This document shows, in pieces, positions 55,629 to 64,000 of a DNA stretch of 64,000 nt (position 1 is its first letter; every line of letters begins with the position of its first letter). The DNA lies in assembly GCA_000754445.1 (NCBI GenBank), contig JNSD01000013.1:1-64000 (forward strand). Reading direction: 5' to 3'. The DNA is from an actinobacterium acMicro-4. Lineage in GTDB: Bacteria; Actinomycetota; Actinomycetes; Actinomycetales; Microbacteriaceae. The notes below the pieces were generated by a model. It worked only from the letters and a program-made list of their open reading frames with translations. It was not told the origin of the DNA and did not search any database. Both the position numbers and the translations under genes were made by a program.

Positions 55629-56948
55629 GTGTCGCTCTTCACATTCCCCCTGCCCGATGTGGGCGAAGGCCTCACCGAGGCTGAAATAGTGTCGTGGCGG
55701 GTAAAGCCGGGCGACACGGTCAGCGTGAACCAAATCGTCTGTGAAATCGAGACGGCCAAGTCCCTCGTGGAGCTGCCCTCACCGTTTGACGGCGTGGTCC
55801 ACGAGTTGCTTGCGGCAGAGGGCGACACCGTTCTGGTCGGTACCCCGATTATCTCTGTCGAAGGCGAGGGCGGAGCTACGATGCCAGCCCCCGACGTCGT
55901 CGGCGACGCGGTGGCCGACGCTGAAGCAAGCGTGAGCCATGACAGCGCCGAGTCATCTCCCAAGAATTTGGTCGGATACGGCACAGGCCCATCGACTCCA
56001 GTGTCGCGTCGGCGCCGGGTGGCCCAAGCCGCCGAGGTTGCGATCCTGTCTCCCACCGCTCGTCCCGATTTACCTGTCGTCGAGGCAGTTCCGATTATCG
56101 CTAAGCCGCCCATTCGCAAGCTTGCTAAAGACTTGGGTGTCGACTTAGCCTCAGTCCAGGCCACTGGTCTCGCCGGCGAGATTCTGAGAGAAGATGTCAT
56201 TCGTCACGCGGGCCAAGCCACGGTGTTTAGAAACCTCGAAACACCGAAATGGCCCGAGAACCGCGAGGATCGTATTCCGGTCAAGGGTGTCCGGAAAGCC
56301 ATCGCACAGGCGATGGTCAAGAGCATGTTTGAGGCACCCCACGTCTCGGTGTTTGTTGACGTGGACGCCACCAGGACGATGGATTTTGTCAAGCGATTGA
56401 AGGCTTCTCCTGATTTTGCGGGAATCAAGGTCTCACCCTTATTGGTCATGGCCAAGGCCATGATTTGGGCGGTTCAGCGAAATCCCACGGTTAATTCCAC
56501 CTGGACCGACAGCGAAATCATCGTCCACCACTTCGTCAACTTCGGTGTTGCCGCTGCAACGCCGAGGGGGTTGATTGTTCCCAACATCAAGGAAGCTCAC
56601 ACGTTGAGCTTGCGTGATTTGGCGCTGGCTTTGGAGAAGCTCACTCTGACTGCCAGGGAGGGGAAAACAACCCTGGAAGACATGTCTGGGGGGACCATCA
56701 CGATTACTAACCTTGGGTCTTTCGGTGTTGACACAGGAACGCCCATTTTGAACCCGGGTGAGGTGACGATTGTGGCGCTTGGCACAATTAAGCCAAAGCC
56801 TTGGGTGGTTGAGGGCGAGGTGCGCGCTCGAATGGTCACCACGGTCGCGGCGAGCTTTGATCACCGCGTTGTTGACGGCGATGTGGCCAGCAAGTTTGTT
56901 GCCGATGTCGCCAGTGTGATGGAGGAGCCAGCCCTGCTCCTTGATTGA
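55629..56948 (+). CDS. bkdC: Dihydrolipoamide acyltransferase E2
   Basis: E2 of 439 residues with one N-terminal lipoyl domain (lipoyl-Lys in [14 protein letters not shown], residue about 44), a peripheral-subunit-binding domain (about 158-195: [19 protein letters not shown]) and a catalytic domain with [10 protein letters not shown] (His near 413). GTG start at 55629 with AAGGAG upstream. No E3 (dihydrolipoyl dehydrogenase) gene follows, so it must be encoded elsewhere. A single lipoyl domain fits branched-chain complexes. Confidence 0.9.
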   Translation: MSLFTFPLPDVGEGLTEAEIVSWRVKPGDTVSVNQIVCEIETAKSLVELPSPFDGVVHELLAAEGDTVLVGTPIISVEGEGGATMPAPDVVGDAVADAEASVSHDSAESSPKNLVGYGTGPSTPVSRRRRVAQAAEVAILSPTARPDLPVVEAVPIIAKPPIRKLAKDLGVDLASVQATGLAGEILREDVIRHAGQATVFRNLETPKWPENREDRIPVKGVRKAIAQAMVKSMFEAPHVSVFVDVDATRTMDFVKRLKASPDFAGIKVSPLLVMAKAMIWAVQRNPTVNSTWTDSEIIVHHFVNFGVAAATPRGLIVPNIKEAHTLSLRDLALALEKLTLTAREGKTTLEDMSGGTITITNLGSFGVDTGTPILNPGEVTIVALGTIKPKPWVVEGEVRARMVTTVAASFDHRVVDGDVASKFVADVASVMEEPALLLD

Positions 56949-56951
56949 TGT

Positions 56952-56966
56952 TGACAATCATTATCA
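56952..56966 (+). promoter_or_regulatory. Zur-type operator
   Basis: TGACAATCATTATCA is an inverted repeat (arms TGACAAT/ATTATCA) matching the TGANAATNATTNTCA Zur-box pattern. It begins 3 bp after the E2 stop and ends 20 bp before the lipoprotein start. Zinc-loaded Fur-family repressor would block the metal-uptake operon here. Confidence 0.8.
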
Positions 56967-56986
56967 ATAAGGGCTACGGTGAAGGC

Positions 56987-58018
56987 ATGACTCTTCACCG
57001 CGCTGCCTTAGCTCTTCTCAGTTCTTCTCTTCTCGTGGTCGCAGGATGTTCTGCCACCGAACAAGGTGACGGGTCCGAAGCACCAACTTCGGACCAAGCT
57101 GCGGCCCCAGCGGTAGTGGAGGGACCCTCGGTTGTGGTCACGACCACGATTCTTGGAAGCGTGGTCGGGAACATTCTGAGCTGCGCTGTGGGCTCCGATG
57201 CGTCGATGACCGTGGTGATGCCAATTGGCGCCGACCCCCACGATTTCCAGCCCTCCTCAGAGCAAGTCGCCGCTATGAGCACAGCAGAGCTGGTTGTCGC
57301 AAACGGCCTTTTCCTCGAGGAAGGCCTGGTCTCGGTTCTTGAGAGCCTGGAGACCGATGGAGTGAACGTCCTCCATGTCGCTGAACTTGTTGACCCGTTG
57401 CCCTTCGTCGATGAGCACCCTGACGAGCACGCTCGCGATCACGGTGACGATCACGCCGATGAAGCAGCAGATGAGCGCGCGCACGGCGATTTTGATCCCC
57501 ACTTCTGGTTCGACATGGAGCGGATGGCGCTTGTCGCTGAGCTAGTCGGTTCAGAGCTCGCCACTGCGACCGGGGTGAGCGACTACGAGGACTGTGGAGT
57601 GAGCGTGGCGACTGAGATTCGCAGCGCCGAGGCCGACGTGATTGCCGCGTTGCAGGCCGTTCCCGAGGAGTCGAGGATTCTCGTCACCGATCATGATGCT
57701 TTTGGCTACTTCGCCGATCGCTATGACTTTCATGTCGCGGGAGTGGTCATTCCTGGCGGTTCAACCCTGGCCGACCCGAGTTCTCGAGAACTGGCTGAGT
57801 TGGTAGAGGTCATTGAAAGAGAAAATGTTCCCGCAATCTTTGCCAACACGGCCACCTCTTCTGACGTGGTCACGTCCTTGGCCGCTGAAATCGGCCGCGA
57901 CATCCACGTGGTGGCCTTGTTTGTGGGAAGCCTGGGTGGACCTGGCAGCGGAGCAGAGGACTACACCTCGATGATGGTGCTGAACGCTTCGTTGATTGCC
58001 GATGCACTGACAGACTAA
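56987..58018 (+). CDS. znuA: Zinc ABC transporter substrate-binding lipoprotein
   Basis: Cluster A-I metal-binding lipoprotein of 343 residues. The signal peptide ends with lipobox VVAGC (Cys21). Metal ligands follow in GADPHDFQPS, DPHFWFD and TDHDAFGYFADRY, and a His/Asp-rich loop (HPDEHARDHGDDHADE) typical of zinc-specific ZnuA/AztC-like proteins lies near residues 145-175. ATG 56987 gives a correct lipoprotein leader. The Zur-type operator upstream supports zinc over manganese. Confidence 0.9.
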   Translation: MTLHRAALALLSSSLLVVAGCSATEQGDGSEAPTSDQAAAPAVVEGPSVVVTTTILGSVVGNILSCAVGSDASMTVVMPIGADPHDFQPSSEQVAAMSTAELVVANGLFLEEGLVSVLESLETDGVNVLHVAELVDPLPFVDEHPDEHARDHGDDHADEAADERAHGDFDPHFWFDMERMALVAELVGSELATATGVSDYEDCGVSVATEIRSAEADVIAALQAVPEESRILVTDHDAFGYFADRYDFHVAGVVIPGGSTLADPSSRELAELVEVIERENVPAIFANTATSSDVVTSLAAEIGRDIHVVALFVGSLGGPGSGAEDYTSMMVLNASLIADALTD

Positions 58019-58022
58019 GCCT

Positions 58023-58859
58023 GTGGAATGGTGGCTAGCTCCCTTTGAACTCGGCTTTCAGCAGAGAGCCCTGTGGGGAGGAATCCTTGCCGCTCTGATG
58101 GCCTCCACCGTTGGCACCTGGCTGGTGCTTCGGGGGATGAGTTTCTTCGGGGATGCCTTTGTTCACGGAATCATCCCTGGTATCGCCGCAGCGGTGGTCC
58201 TCGATGTCAACCCCTTTATTGGCGCTGCTGTGGCGGCACTGATCATGGTGGTCGCCATTGAACTCGTCCAACGCAAAACAGTGCTCGGCGAGGACACCTC
58301 GATTGGCCTGCTGTTTGTGGGCATGCTGGCACTCGGTGTTGTCATCATTTCCCAACTCGACTCTTACTCCGGAAGCTTGACCAGCATTCTCTTCGGAGAT
58401 GCCCTCGGTGTGACGTGGAGTGGAATCTATAGCCAGCTTGTGCTGCTGGCTATTGTTCTCATTGCTGTTGTGGTGCTCTATCGCCCTCTCTTGGCGTTAA
58501 GCCTCAACAAAGAGAAGGCTGAACTACTGGGAATGCGCCCAGGGTTCACCCATGCGGCATTGCTTGCGCTCATCGCACTGGCGGTGATTGGCAGTTATCA
58601 ATCGGTGGGAACTCTCTTGGTGTTTGGCCTGCTGGTGGGACCGCCCGCGGTTGCAAGCCTGCTATCGCGCAGTGTGGTTCAGATGATGGTGGTGGCAGCT
58701 GTTGTTGGGGTGATCTCGGTGTGGTTAGGGCTCACGATTAGCTATCACTTTGGCACGGCAGCCTCAGCCACCATGGCTTTAGTGCCGATTGTGCTGTTCT
58801 TCGCACTCCTCGGTCTTAAGAACGCAACCCGCTCGCTCGCGAGAGCAGAGGCGCAATGA
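58023..58859 (+). CDS. znuB: Zinc ABC transporter permease
   Basis: ABC-3-family permease of 278 residues with eight or nine helices. Conserved EDTSIGLLFVGMLALG and VGPPAVASLL are seen. GTG start at 58023, 4 bp after znuA; the stop overlaps the ATPase start (ATGA). Confidence 0.92.
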   Translation: MEWWLAPFELGFQQRALWGGILAALMASTVGTWLVLRGMSFFGDAFVHGIIPGIAAAVVLDVNPFIGAAVAALIMVVAIELVQRKTVLGEDTSIGLLFVGMLALGVVIISQLDSYSGSLTSILFGDALGVTWSGIYSQLVLLAIVLIAVVVLYRPLLALSLNKEKAELLGMRPGFTHAALLALIALAVIGSYQSVGTLLVFGLLVGPPAVASLLSRSVVQMMVVAAVVGVISVWLGLTISYHFGTAASATMALVPIVLFFALLGLKNATRSLARAEAQ

Positions 58860-59644
58860 GCGACATCGTGGTCGGATCTGGCGTGGAAATTCGGCGCGAG
58901 GGTAAGGAAGTCCTTGCCGCGTCCAATTTCACGATTCCCGAGGCAAAAATTACCGCCATTATTGGCCCCAACGGAAGCGGTAAGTCGACCGTCCTGCACG
59001 CGATCGCTGGGCTCCTTGGCCTCCACGCGGGGTCGTTGAGCGTCTTGGGAAACACACCCGTTCACTCACGGGCCCACGTTGCTTACGTACTCCAACACAT
59101 GAACGTGAACCACGGCATCCCGATGACCGTGAAAGACGTGGTGTCGATGGGCCGCTACCCGTTGCGCGGGTTTGTCGGGAAGTTTGGCCCCGCAGACCGC
59201 CAGGCGGTTAGCTCGGCCATGGAGCTACTGCGCATTGACGATCTGGCCGAGCGTCAAGTATTTCGGTTGTCGGGGGGACAGCGACAGCGGGTTTTTGTTG
59301 CACAAGCCCTCGCTCAGGAGCACAGTGTCCTTCTGATGGACGAGCCCCTGACCGGGCTAGATATCAATTCGGCGCAGACCATCGACGACATCATTCACGC
59401 TGAGCCGGCTCGGGGATGCTCCGTCGTGTTCACCACGCACGACCTCGAAGAGGCTAAAGCTGCCGACCATGTCCTCCTGATGAGCGGTCACGTGGTCGCC
59501 AGCGGTCCACCGGAGGAGGTCCTGACCCCGGCCAATCTCGCGAAGGCGTATGGTCTCGGCCTTCTTCACCCTGAGAACATTGCCGACGCAGGCATTATTG
59601 ATGATGGACACAACCCGCATCACACACACGAGGGCGAGAATTAG
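58856..59644 (+). CDS. znuC: Zinc ABC transporter ATP-binding protein
   Basis: ABC ATPase of 262 residues. Walker A GPNGSGKST, signature LSGGQRQRVFVAQALAQE, Walker B VLLMDEPLTGLD and the switch His in FTTHDLEEA. The C-terminus is His-rich (HNPHHTHEGEN), which may bind zinc. Coupled to znuB. Confidence 0.93.
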   Translation: MSDIVVGSGVEIRREGKEVLAASNFTIPEAKITAIIGPNGSGKSTVLHAIAGLLGLHAGSLSVLGNTPVHSRAHVAYVLQHMNVNHGIPMTVKDVVSMGRYPLRGFVGKFGPADRQAVSSAMELLRIDDLAERQVFRLSGGQRQRVFVAQALAQEHSVLLMDEPLTGLDINSAQTIDDIIHAEPARGCSVVFTTHDLEEAKAADHVLLMSGHVVASGPPEEVLTPANLAKAYGLGLLHPENIADAGIIDDGHNPHHTHEGEN

Positions 59645-59647
59645 CGC

Positions 59648-60034
59648 ATGAAGAGAAACACCAAGCAGCGTGAGGAAGTCTGGCGGGCGCTCGAGCGCAA
59701 CCCGGGCTTCGTCAGCGCCCAAGAACTGCACCAGGCACTGCGCGAGCTCGGTTCGACTATTGGGCTGGCCACTGTCTACCGAACTTTGAATGCGCTTGCC
59801 GACGAGGGAAATGTTGATGCGCTCACCCGGGAGGGGGAAAACCTCTATCGCGCGTGTTCACCCGGCCACCATCACCACATCATCTGCAGAGAATGTGGGC
59901 TCACCAAAGAAATAGAGGCGTCAGCGGTTGAATCCTGGGCTAAAGCGGTGGCCGCTGAGCACGGATACTCAGATCTCCAGCACATCGTCGATATCTTTGG
60001 CACCTGCGGTGCGTGCCAGCCCCGGGTTGCCTAA
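59648..60034 (+). CDS. zur: Fur-family zinc uptake regulator
   Basis: Metal-dependent repressor of 128 residues. Winged-helix DNA-binding part: LHQALRELGSTIGLATVYRTL. Metal-binding residues: SPGHHHHIICRECG and a C-terminal CGACQ pair, which provide the structural Cys4 zinc site. Placement at the end of the zinc transporter operon and the Zur-like operator support Zur over Fur, MntR-like or PerR function. Confidence 0.88.
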   Translation: MKRNTKQREEVWRALERNPGFVSAQELHQALRELGSTIGLATVYRTLNALADEGNVDALTREGENLYRACSPGHHHHIICRECGLTKEIEASAVESWAKAVAAEHGYSDLQHIVDIFGTCGACQPRVA

Positions 60035-60155
60035 GCGCCCCTAACCGCGTACAGTTGGGCTTTGGTTAAGTGGCGTGCTGCTTTTCTCTGTGCGCACATC
60101 GGTCCCTGTCTCGCCTGAAGGGCGCGGATGGTTGCGTGCCGACAAGTGACCTTGG

Positions 60156-60173
60156 GTAGAGCAACAGCTCTAC
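60156..60173 (+). promoter_or_regulatory. Stem-loop in the rpmB leader
   Basis: GTAGAGC-AACA-GCTCTAC, a perfect 7-bp stem with a 4-nt loop, ending 22 nt before the rpmB ATG and 12 nt before the AGGAGG. It could influence translation or mRNA stability; no family recognised. Confidence 0.4.
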
Positions 60174-60195
60174 GGTAGCCATTACAGGAGGAACC

Positions 60196-60432
60196 ATGGC
60201 AGCAGTCTGCCAAGTGACCGGAGCCGTACCTGGTTTCGGGCACAACATTTCACACTCGCACCGTCGCACCAAGCGCCGGTTCGACCCGAACATCCAAAAG
60301 AAGACGTATTACGTGCCTTCCTTGAAGCGCAACGTGACCCTGACTCTGTCTGTCAAAGGCATCAAGACTATTGACGCCCGTGGCATTGAGTCCGTCGTGA
60401 GTGAGCTGCTTGCTCGTGGGGAGAAGATCTAA
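60196..60432 (+). CDS. rpmB: 50S ribosomal protein L28, zinc-free form
   Basis: L28 of 78 residues with [18 protein letters not shown]. At the place where zinc-binding L28 has CxxC it reads VCQVTG, so only one cysteine remains: the C-minus form. AGGAGG precedes the ATG. It is the first of three ribosomal genes located after the zinc regulon genes; its stop overlaps rpmG. Confidence 0.93.
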   Translation: MAAVCQVTGAVPGFGHNISHSHRRTKRRFDPNIQKKTYYVPSLKRNVTLTLSVKGIKTIDARGIESVVSELLARGEKI

Positions 60433-60599
60433 TGGCGAAGGCACAGGACATTCGGCCCATCATCAAGATGCGCTCCACCGCGGGGACCGGGTACACCTAC
60501 GTCACCCGTAAGAACCGTCGTAACGACCCTGACCGTCTGGTCTTGAAGAAGTACGACCCCGTTGTGCGCAAGCACGTTGAATTCCGCGAGGAGCGATAA
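60432..60599 (+). CDS. rpmG: 50S ribosomal protein L33, zinc-free form
   Basis: L33 of 55 residues, below the usual length cut-off. It reads [20 protein letters not shown] at the N-terminus and [13 protein letters not shown] near the C-terminus. Where zinc-binding L33 has two CxxC pairs, no cysteine is present. ATG 60432 overlaps the rpmB stop (TAATG), and rpsN follows after 3 bp. Confidence 0.95.
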   Translation: MAKAQDIRPIIKMRSTAGTGYTYVTRKNRRNDPDRLVLKKYDPVVRKHVEFREER

Positions 60600-60602
60600 G
60601 TC

Positions 60603-60908
60603 ATGGCAAAGAAAAGCAAGATTGCTCGCAACGAGCAGCGCAAGGTCATTGTTGAGCGCTACGCCGAAAAGCGTCTCGCGCTCAAAAAGGCCCTCGTGGA
60701 CCCCAGTGGCACCGATGAATCCCGTGACGCAGCACGCCTGGGGCTTCAGAAGTTGCCACGCAACGCTTCTCCGGTCCGTGTTCGTGGGCGCGATTCCATC
60801 GATGGTCGCCCCCGCGGCTTCCTCAGCAAATATGGCGTTTCTCGTGTGAGATTCCGCGATATGGCACACCGAGGCGAATTACCGGGCATTACGAAGTCCA
60901 GCTGGTAG
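60603..60908 (+). CDS. rpsN: 30S ribosomal protein S14, long zinc-free form
   Basis: S14 of 101 residues without CxxC pairs, the long C-minus form (zinc-binding S14 is 61 residues). Signatures: [22 protein letters not shown] in two parts and [17 protein letters not shown]. The last gene of rpmB-rpmG-rpsN. Confidence 0.95.
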   Translation: MAKKSKIARNEQRKVIVERYAEKRLALKKALVDPSGTDESRDAARLGLQKLPRNASPVRVRGRDSIDGRPRGFLSKYGVSRVRFRDMAHRGELPGITKSSW

Positions 60909-60978
60909 TTTTTTCGTGGCTCGGGATTGATTCTGAGCCGAGCCGAAACACTACAAATCAAGTCCGAGGAGGACAACT

Positions 60979-61251
60979 ATGAATCGCTCTGAACTTGTTG
61001 CAGCAGTTGCTCAGCACACTGGCCACAGCCAGGCAGCCGTTAATGGTGTCGTTGACGCCATCTTCGCCGTGGTGTCCAAAGAAGTTGCCAAGGGCAACAA
61101 GGTCACCATTCCCGGTTGGGTTTCCTTCGAGCGCACTCACCGTGCCGCTCGTGCGGGCCGTAACCCCCAGACCGGTGCGACGATTCAGATCGCCGCATCC
61201 AAGAGCGTCAAGGTCTCTGCTGGTAGCAAGCTGAAGGCTTCTGTCAAGTAG
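60979..61251 (+). CDS. hup: HU-family DNA-binding protein
   Basis: Nucleoid protein of 90 residues with NRSELVAAVAQHTGHSQAAV and GWVSFERTHRAARAGRNPQTG, the HU signature. It lacks the long Lys-rich tail of mycobacterial HupB. GAGGAGG lies upstream of ATG 60979. A terminator follows. Confidence 0.95.
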   Translation: MNRSELVAAVAQHTGHSQAAVNGVVDAIFAVVSKEVAKGNKVTIPGWVSFERTHRAARAGRNPQTGATIQIAASKSVKVSAGSKLKASVK

Positions 61252-61269
61252 TCACCTGAACTATCGATA

Positions 61270-61306
61270 TCGGGGGCAGCCTTAGGGTTGCCCCCGATTC
61301 GTTTTT
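61270..61306 (+). terminator. Rho-independent terminator after hup
   Basis: CGGGGGCA at 61271-61278 pairs with TGCCCCCG at 61289-61296, loop of 10 nt, followed by ATTCGTTTTT. Confidence 0.82.
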
Positions 61307-61344
61307 CCAGGCTGAGGAATCTGGAGCTCGCCTAAGCTTTGGTC

Positions 61345-63348
61345 GTGAAGACTCGCGTGCCGATCGCCCTCGCAGGAGCCTCTGCTCTGCTCGTTCTTGG
61401 CGGCGGGCTCGCGCTATTCGTAGGACTCGTCGTCGGAGGCGGCGCAGAGCCTCTCATTCTGGTCGACCCCGGTGAGGCTGTGAGATACGGCCTCCCCATT
61501 GCGAAGGGACTGGTGAACTTCGGGGCAGCGTTAGCCATCGGGAGCTTGCTGGTGGCGGCCTTTGCGCTGAGTGCCACAACACCGGCTTTCGACACCGCAC
61601 TGCTTGTTGCTGCCGTGGGCGGTGCTCTCTGGACGGTGTCGGCTGGTGTGACCGGGTTCGTGACCTTTCTTGCGGTCTATCTGGAGCCAATATCACCAAG
61701 CAAAGAGTTTGGTGATGTGTTGTGGTTGTTTATGACCGAAACTGACGTGGGGCTGGCCTGGCTGATTACGACCGGGATGGCAGCGACGGTGAGCGTAATG
61801 GCGCTCATGGTCCGCTCTTACGCGCTGGTGGCGCTCACCGGTGTCATTGCGGTTTTCGCGCTGTGGCCTCTGGCAGAGCAGGGGCACGCTGCGGGTTCTG
61901 CTAATCACGGTCTCGCTGTCAGCTCCTCCTTCGTACATGCTGTTTTTGCTGCTTTTTGGATTGGTGGACTTGTGACGATGGCGGTGATTGTGTGGGCTCA
62001 GCGCCCGGCCGCTAAGGAATTTGCTACGATCCTTGCTCGCTATTCAACAATTGCGCTCGTCAGCTTCATCGCTGTCGCCGCGTCTGGTGTCGCGAACGCG
62101 GTTCTTCGGATCGGGTCATGTGAGGGCCTCCTCTCCGGTTACGGGGTCTTGGTTCTCGCCAAGGTGGTTGCTCTCACGGTTCTGGGGCTGTTTGGGGTGT
62201 CTTACCGTCGCTCACTGCTGGGCAAGTTGAGTGCTTCCCGTGCAACAACAGCTGTGATGGCGAGGGTCATGGGCGCTGAACTTGCCGTGATGGGTGTTGC
62301 CTCGGGATTAGCAGCTGCGCTGGCTCGGACTCAAACTCCGGTTCCCGAGATCACGACGGATCAGGTCACGCAGGCCACCCCTGCCGAAATTCTGACCGGG
62401 GAGGCGCTTCCGCCGGAGTTTATGTGGGGGCACGTCGTTACCCAGTGGCGCGTTGAGCTTATATGGGCGCTGATTGTTGCTTTTGGCATCTTCTTCTACG
62501 TTGCAGGCCACATCCGTTTGGCACGACGAGGAGACCACTGGCCGATTGCGAGGACTGTCTCGTGGGTTGCGGGGATGGTCCTATTGGCCATCGCGACGCA
62601 GTCGGGACTGGCGTTCTATGGTGTCTATCTCTTCAGCGTTCACATGATGGGGCACATGATCCTGAGCATGGCGGTTCCACTGCTGCTGGTGCTCTCAGCC
62701 CCGGTTACGCTGGCGTCGCGGGCGATTGTCGCCCGCAAAGACGGCTCACGCGGTGCCCGAGAGTGGATTCTTGGCCTGGTTCATTCCCGCTATCTCGCCG
62801 TCCTCGGTCATCCTGTGGTTGCAGCATCGATTTTTGCCCTGTCACTGATTGTTTTCTATTACTCACCGCTCTTTGAGTGGGCGGTGGAAGAGCACGTGGG
62901 ACACCAGTGGATGATTCTGCACTTCGTTTTTTCTGGCTATCTCTTCGCGCAAGCGCTTGTGGGAGTTGACCCTTCCCCTCACAACCCTCCCTACCCACTG
63001 CGGCTCATCATCGTCTTCGCCACTATGGCGTTCCACGCATTCTTTGGGCTGAGCCTCATCTATGGCACTGGACTACTTGCCCCCGAGTGGTATGGCGCGA
63101 TGGGTCGGGAATGGGGGTTGAGCCCACTGGCGGATCAGCAACGAGGGGGCGAGGTGGCATGGAGTCTCGGGGAGATTCCCACACTTGTTTTGGCCATCGT
63201 GGTGACGTATTCGTGGTCCAAGAGCGATGACCGTAAAAACAAGCGTCGGGATCGACAAGCCGATCGTGATGGCGACCAAGAGCTCCAGGCGTATAACGCG
63301 ATGTTGAGCGCCAGGCACGCTGCTGATGCGAGGGCTAATAGAGGTTGA
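61345..63348 (+). CDS. CopD-CtaG fusion membrane protein
   Basis: A 667-residue membrane protein. The N-terminal half (about 1-330) resembles copper-resistance protein CopD, with HAVFAAFWIGGLVTM; the C-terminal half (about 360-610) resembles CtaG, the cytochrome c oxidase caa3 assembly factor, with FSVHMMGHMILSMAVPLLL and LFEWAVEEHVGHQW. Such fusions are known in actinobacteria and would move copper for oxidase assembly. GTG 61345 is chosen over TTG 61339. It meets the last gene tail to tail, overlapping by 14 bp. Confidence 0.88.
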   Translation: MKTRVPIALAGASALLVLGGGLALFVGLVVGGGAEPLILVDPGEAVRYGLPIAKGLVNFGAALAIGSLLVAAFALSATTPAFDTALLVAAVGGALWTVSAGVTGFVTFLAVYLEPISPSKEFGDVLWLFMTETDVGLAWLITTGMAATVSVMALMVRSYALVALTGVIAVFALWPLAEQGHAAGSANHGLAVSSSFVHAVFAAFWIGGLVTMAVIVWAQRPAAKEFATILARYSTIALVSFIAVAASGVANAVLRIGSCEGLLSGYGVLVLAKVVALTVLGLFGVSYRRSLLGKLSASRATTAVMARVMGAELAVMGVASGLAAALARTQTPVPEITTDQVTQATPAEILTGEALPPEFMWGHVVTQWRVELIWALIVAFGIFFYVAGHIRLARRGDHWPIARTVSWVAGMVLLAIATQSGLAFYGVYLFSVHMMGHMILSMAVPLLLVLSAPVTLASRAIVARKDGSRGAREWILGLVHSRYLAVLGHPVVAASIFALSLIVFYYSPLFEWAVEEHVGHQWMILHFVFSGYLFAQALVGVDPSPHNPPYPLRLIIVFATMAFHAFFGLSLIYGTGLLAPEWYGAMGREWGLSPLADQQRGGEVAWSLGEIPTLVLAIVVTYSWSKSDDRKNKRRDRQADRDGDQELQAYNAMLSARHAADARANRG

Positions 63349-64000
63349 GCACCGGTTCGTCTAGAGCTGTCCCTCTGACCACACCGAGAACTGTGAAGGG
63401 AACAAGCTCGGTGACCTCTTCGAGGCTGCCATCGAACAGCGATTGCACTTGGATTGTTACCTCAGCAACGCCACTGTTGCCAACGAGCGACCAGGTGGCT
63501 CGGTCTACACCAAGCTCAAGAGACACGTCTGGGTAGTCGAGAACCGTCCACTGTGGTGCACCGACCACCCGGTCGGCGATGGTCACACCGAAGGGGCACC
63601 CAACGGGTTGGAGAACATCTTGAGCAACACAGCCGTTCAAGAAGTCTTCAACCGCTGCTGTAGTTCTCTCCACCAGCTGCGTTGTGGGCTCGAGGGGCAC
63701 CCGAAGTTGAACCCGCTCGCCCACCTCCCTCAGCGTGGCGAACGTTTCAGGGGCGGCGAGCCATTCGGTCTCCAGCGATGCCCCGTAAACACCGGGGACA
63801 AACACGGAGGTCTGGGCGGGAACGCCCAGGCGACTCACCAGTAGTTGGCGCCCGTTAACATCTACGCGGTCGTCGCCTGGCACGATTAGCTCCAATCGAC
63901 CGAGCGGTGGCCGGTCGAAAGCCCACGTTCTAAAGAACAAAAGCACGGGCTCTCTGGCCTGTACGACGAAGAAGGTGCTCTCGGGTTGACCGCCGAGAAG
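63335..64000 (-). CDS. Unknown protein (partial, N-terminus beyond right edge)
   Basis: At least 221 codons on the minus strand, open to the right edge; upstream residues read ESTFFVVQAREPVLLFFRTW, so the true start lies beyond 64000. The visible part is beta-rich, with DRVDVNGRQLLVSRLGVPAQ and VFVPGVYGASLETEW recalling repeated extracytoplasmic modules of TcaA-like proteins, but I cannot name a family. Two cysteines (NGCVAQD, VGCPFG) may form a disulfide. The 14-bp overlap with the CopD-CtaG gene is tail to tail. Confidence 0.6.
   Translation of the reverse strand, partial: LLGGQPESTFFVVQAREPVLLFFRTWAFDRPPLGRLELIVPGDDRVDVNGRQLLVSRLGVPAQTSVFVPGVYGASLETEWLAAPETFATLREVGERVQLRVPLEPTTQLVERTTAAVEDFLNGCVAQDVLQPVGCPFGVTIADRVVGAPQWTVLDYPDVSLELGVDRATWSLVGNSGVAEVTIQVQSLFDGSLEEVTELVPFTVLGVVRGTALDEPVLNLY

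Noticed and set aside
60918-60944. GGCTCGG/CCGAGCC hairpin after rpsN as a terminator
   Set aside because: The 7-bp stem is not followed by a T-run; it may only be a leader hairpin of hup.

Overview
The window looks like the replication-origin region of a small, streamlined, fairly high-GC actinobacterium, most likely family Microbacteriaceae. Evidence seen: the order rpmH-rnpA-yidD-yidC-jag-rsmG-parA-parB to the right of dnaA and dnaN-recF-DUF721-gyrB-gyrA to the left; the fhaA-fhaB-pstP-rodA-pbpA-pknA-pknB division cluster; crgA; and cysteine-free actinobacterial forms of S18, S14, L28 and L33. Intergenic gaps are short and many start and stop codons overlap. The exact genus cannot be fixed from this sequence alone.

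Layout. 1-4375: copper ATPase (cut by the window edge) and CopZ on the minus strand, then an aldehyde dehydrogenase and an SDR enzyme on the plus strand, and tRNA-Leu(CAG). 4508-13267: FHA/phosphatase/RodA/PBP/Ser-Thr kinase operon for cell-wall growth and division. 13264-16583: trpG/pabA, an unlisted 52-aa membrane protein, class E sortase, crgA, rhomboid protease, cyclophilin. 16687-20591: small membrane proteins, two exporters and several unknown small genes, one PII-like. 20592-22061: a low-density accessory patch abutting tRNA-Ala, holding an exact 24-bp direct repeat, a three-helix membrane protein, a terminator and a stand-alone TipAS-domain protein. 22059-32059: tRNA-Ala, tRNA-Ile, DUF3566, gyrA, gyrB, DUF721, recF, dnaN, oriC, dnaA. 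32060-36841: rpmH to parB with two perfect parS sites. 36838-44165: ddl, aminotransferase, trxA, trxB, murJ, DUF6049. 44223-49214: cca, rpsF-ssb-rpsR-rplI, dnaB behind an unusually structured leader. 49252-53393: membrane proteins, purB, a WXG-like protein with an alpha/beta hydrolase, holin-like protein. 53517-56948: 2-oxo acid dehydrogenase E1alpha, E1beta and E2. 56952-60908: Zur-type operator, zinc ABC transporter, Fur-family regulator and the zinc-free ribosomal proteins L28, L33 and S14. 60979-64000: HU, a CopD-CtaG fusion and a partial unknown gene.

How the parts work together. Replication initiation (DnaA, oriC, DnaN, RecF, gyrase, DnaB, SSB) and segregation (ParA, ParB, parS) are clustered, and DnaA boxes also lie upstream of dnaA and of dnaB. 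Envelope growth (RodA, PBP, MurJ, Ddl) is linked to phospho-signalling (PknA, PknB, PstP, FhaA, FhaB) and CrgA. Metal homeostasis shows up twice, as copper (CopA, CopZ, CopD-CtaG) and zinc (Zur, ABC importer, zinc-sparing ribosomal proteins). No CRISPR array, complete insertion sequence or rRNA gene was seen. The most unusual parts are the tRNA-Ala patch, the dnaB leader, the palindromic cca/DUF6049 promoter, and the WXG-like/hydrolase pair.
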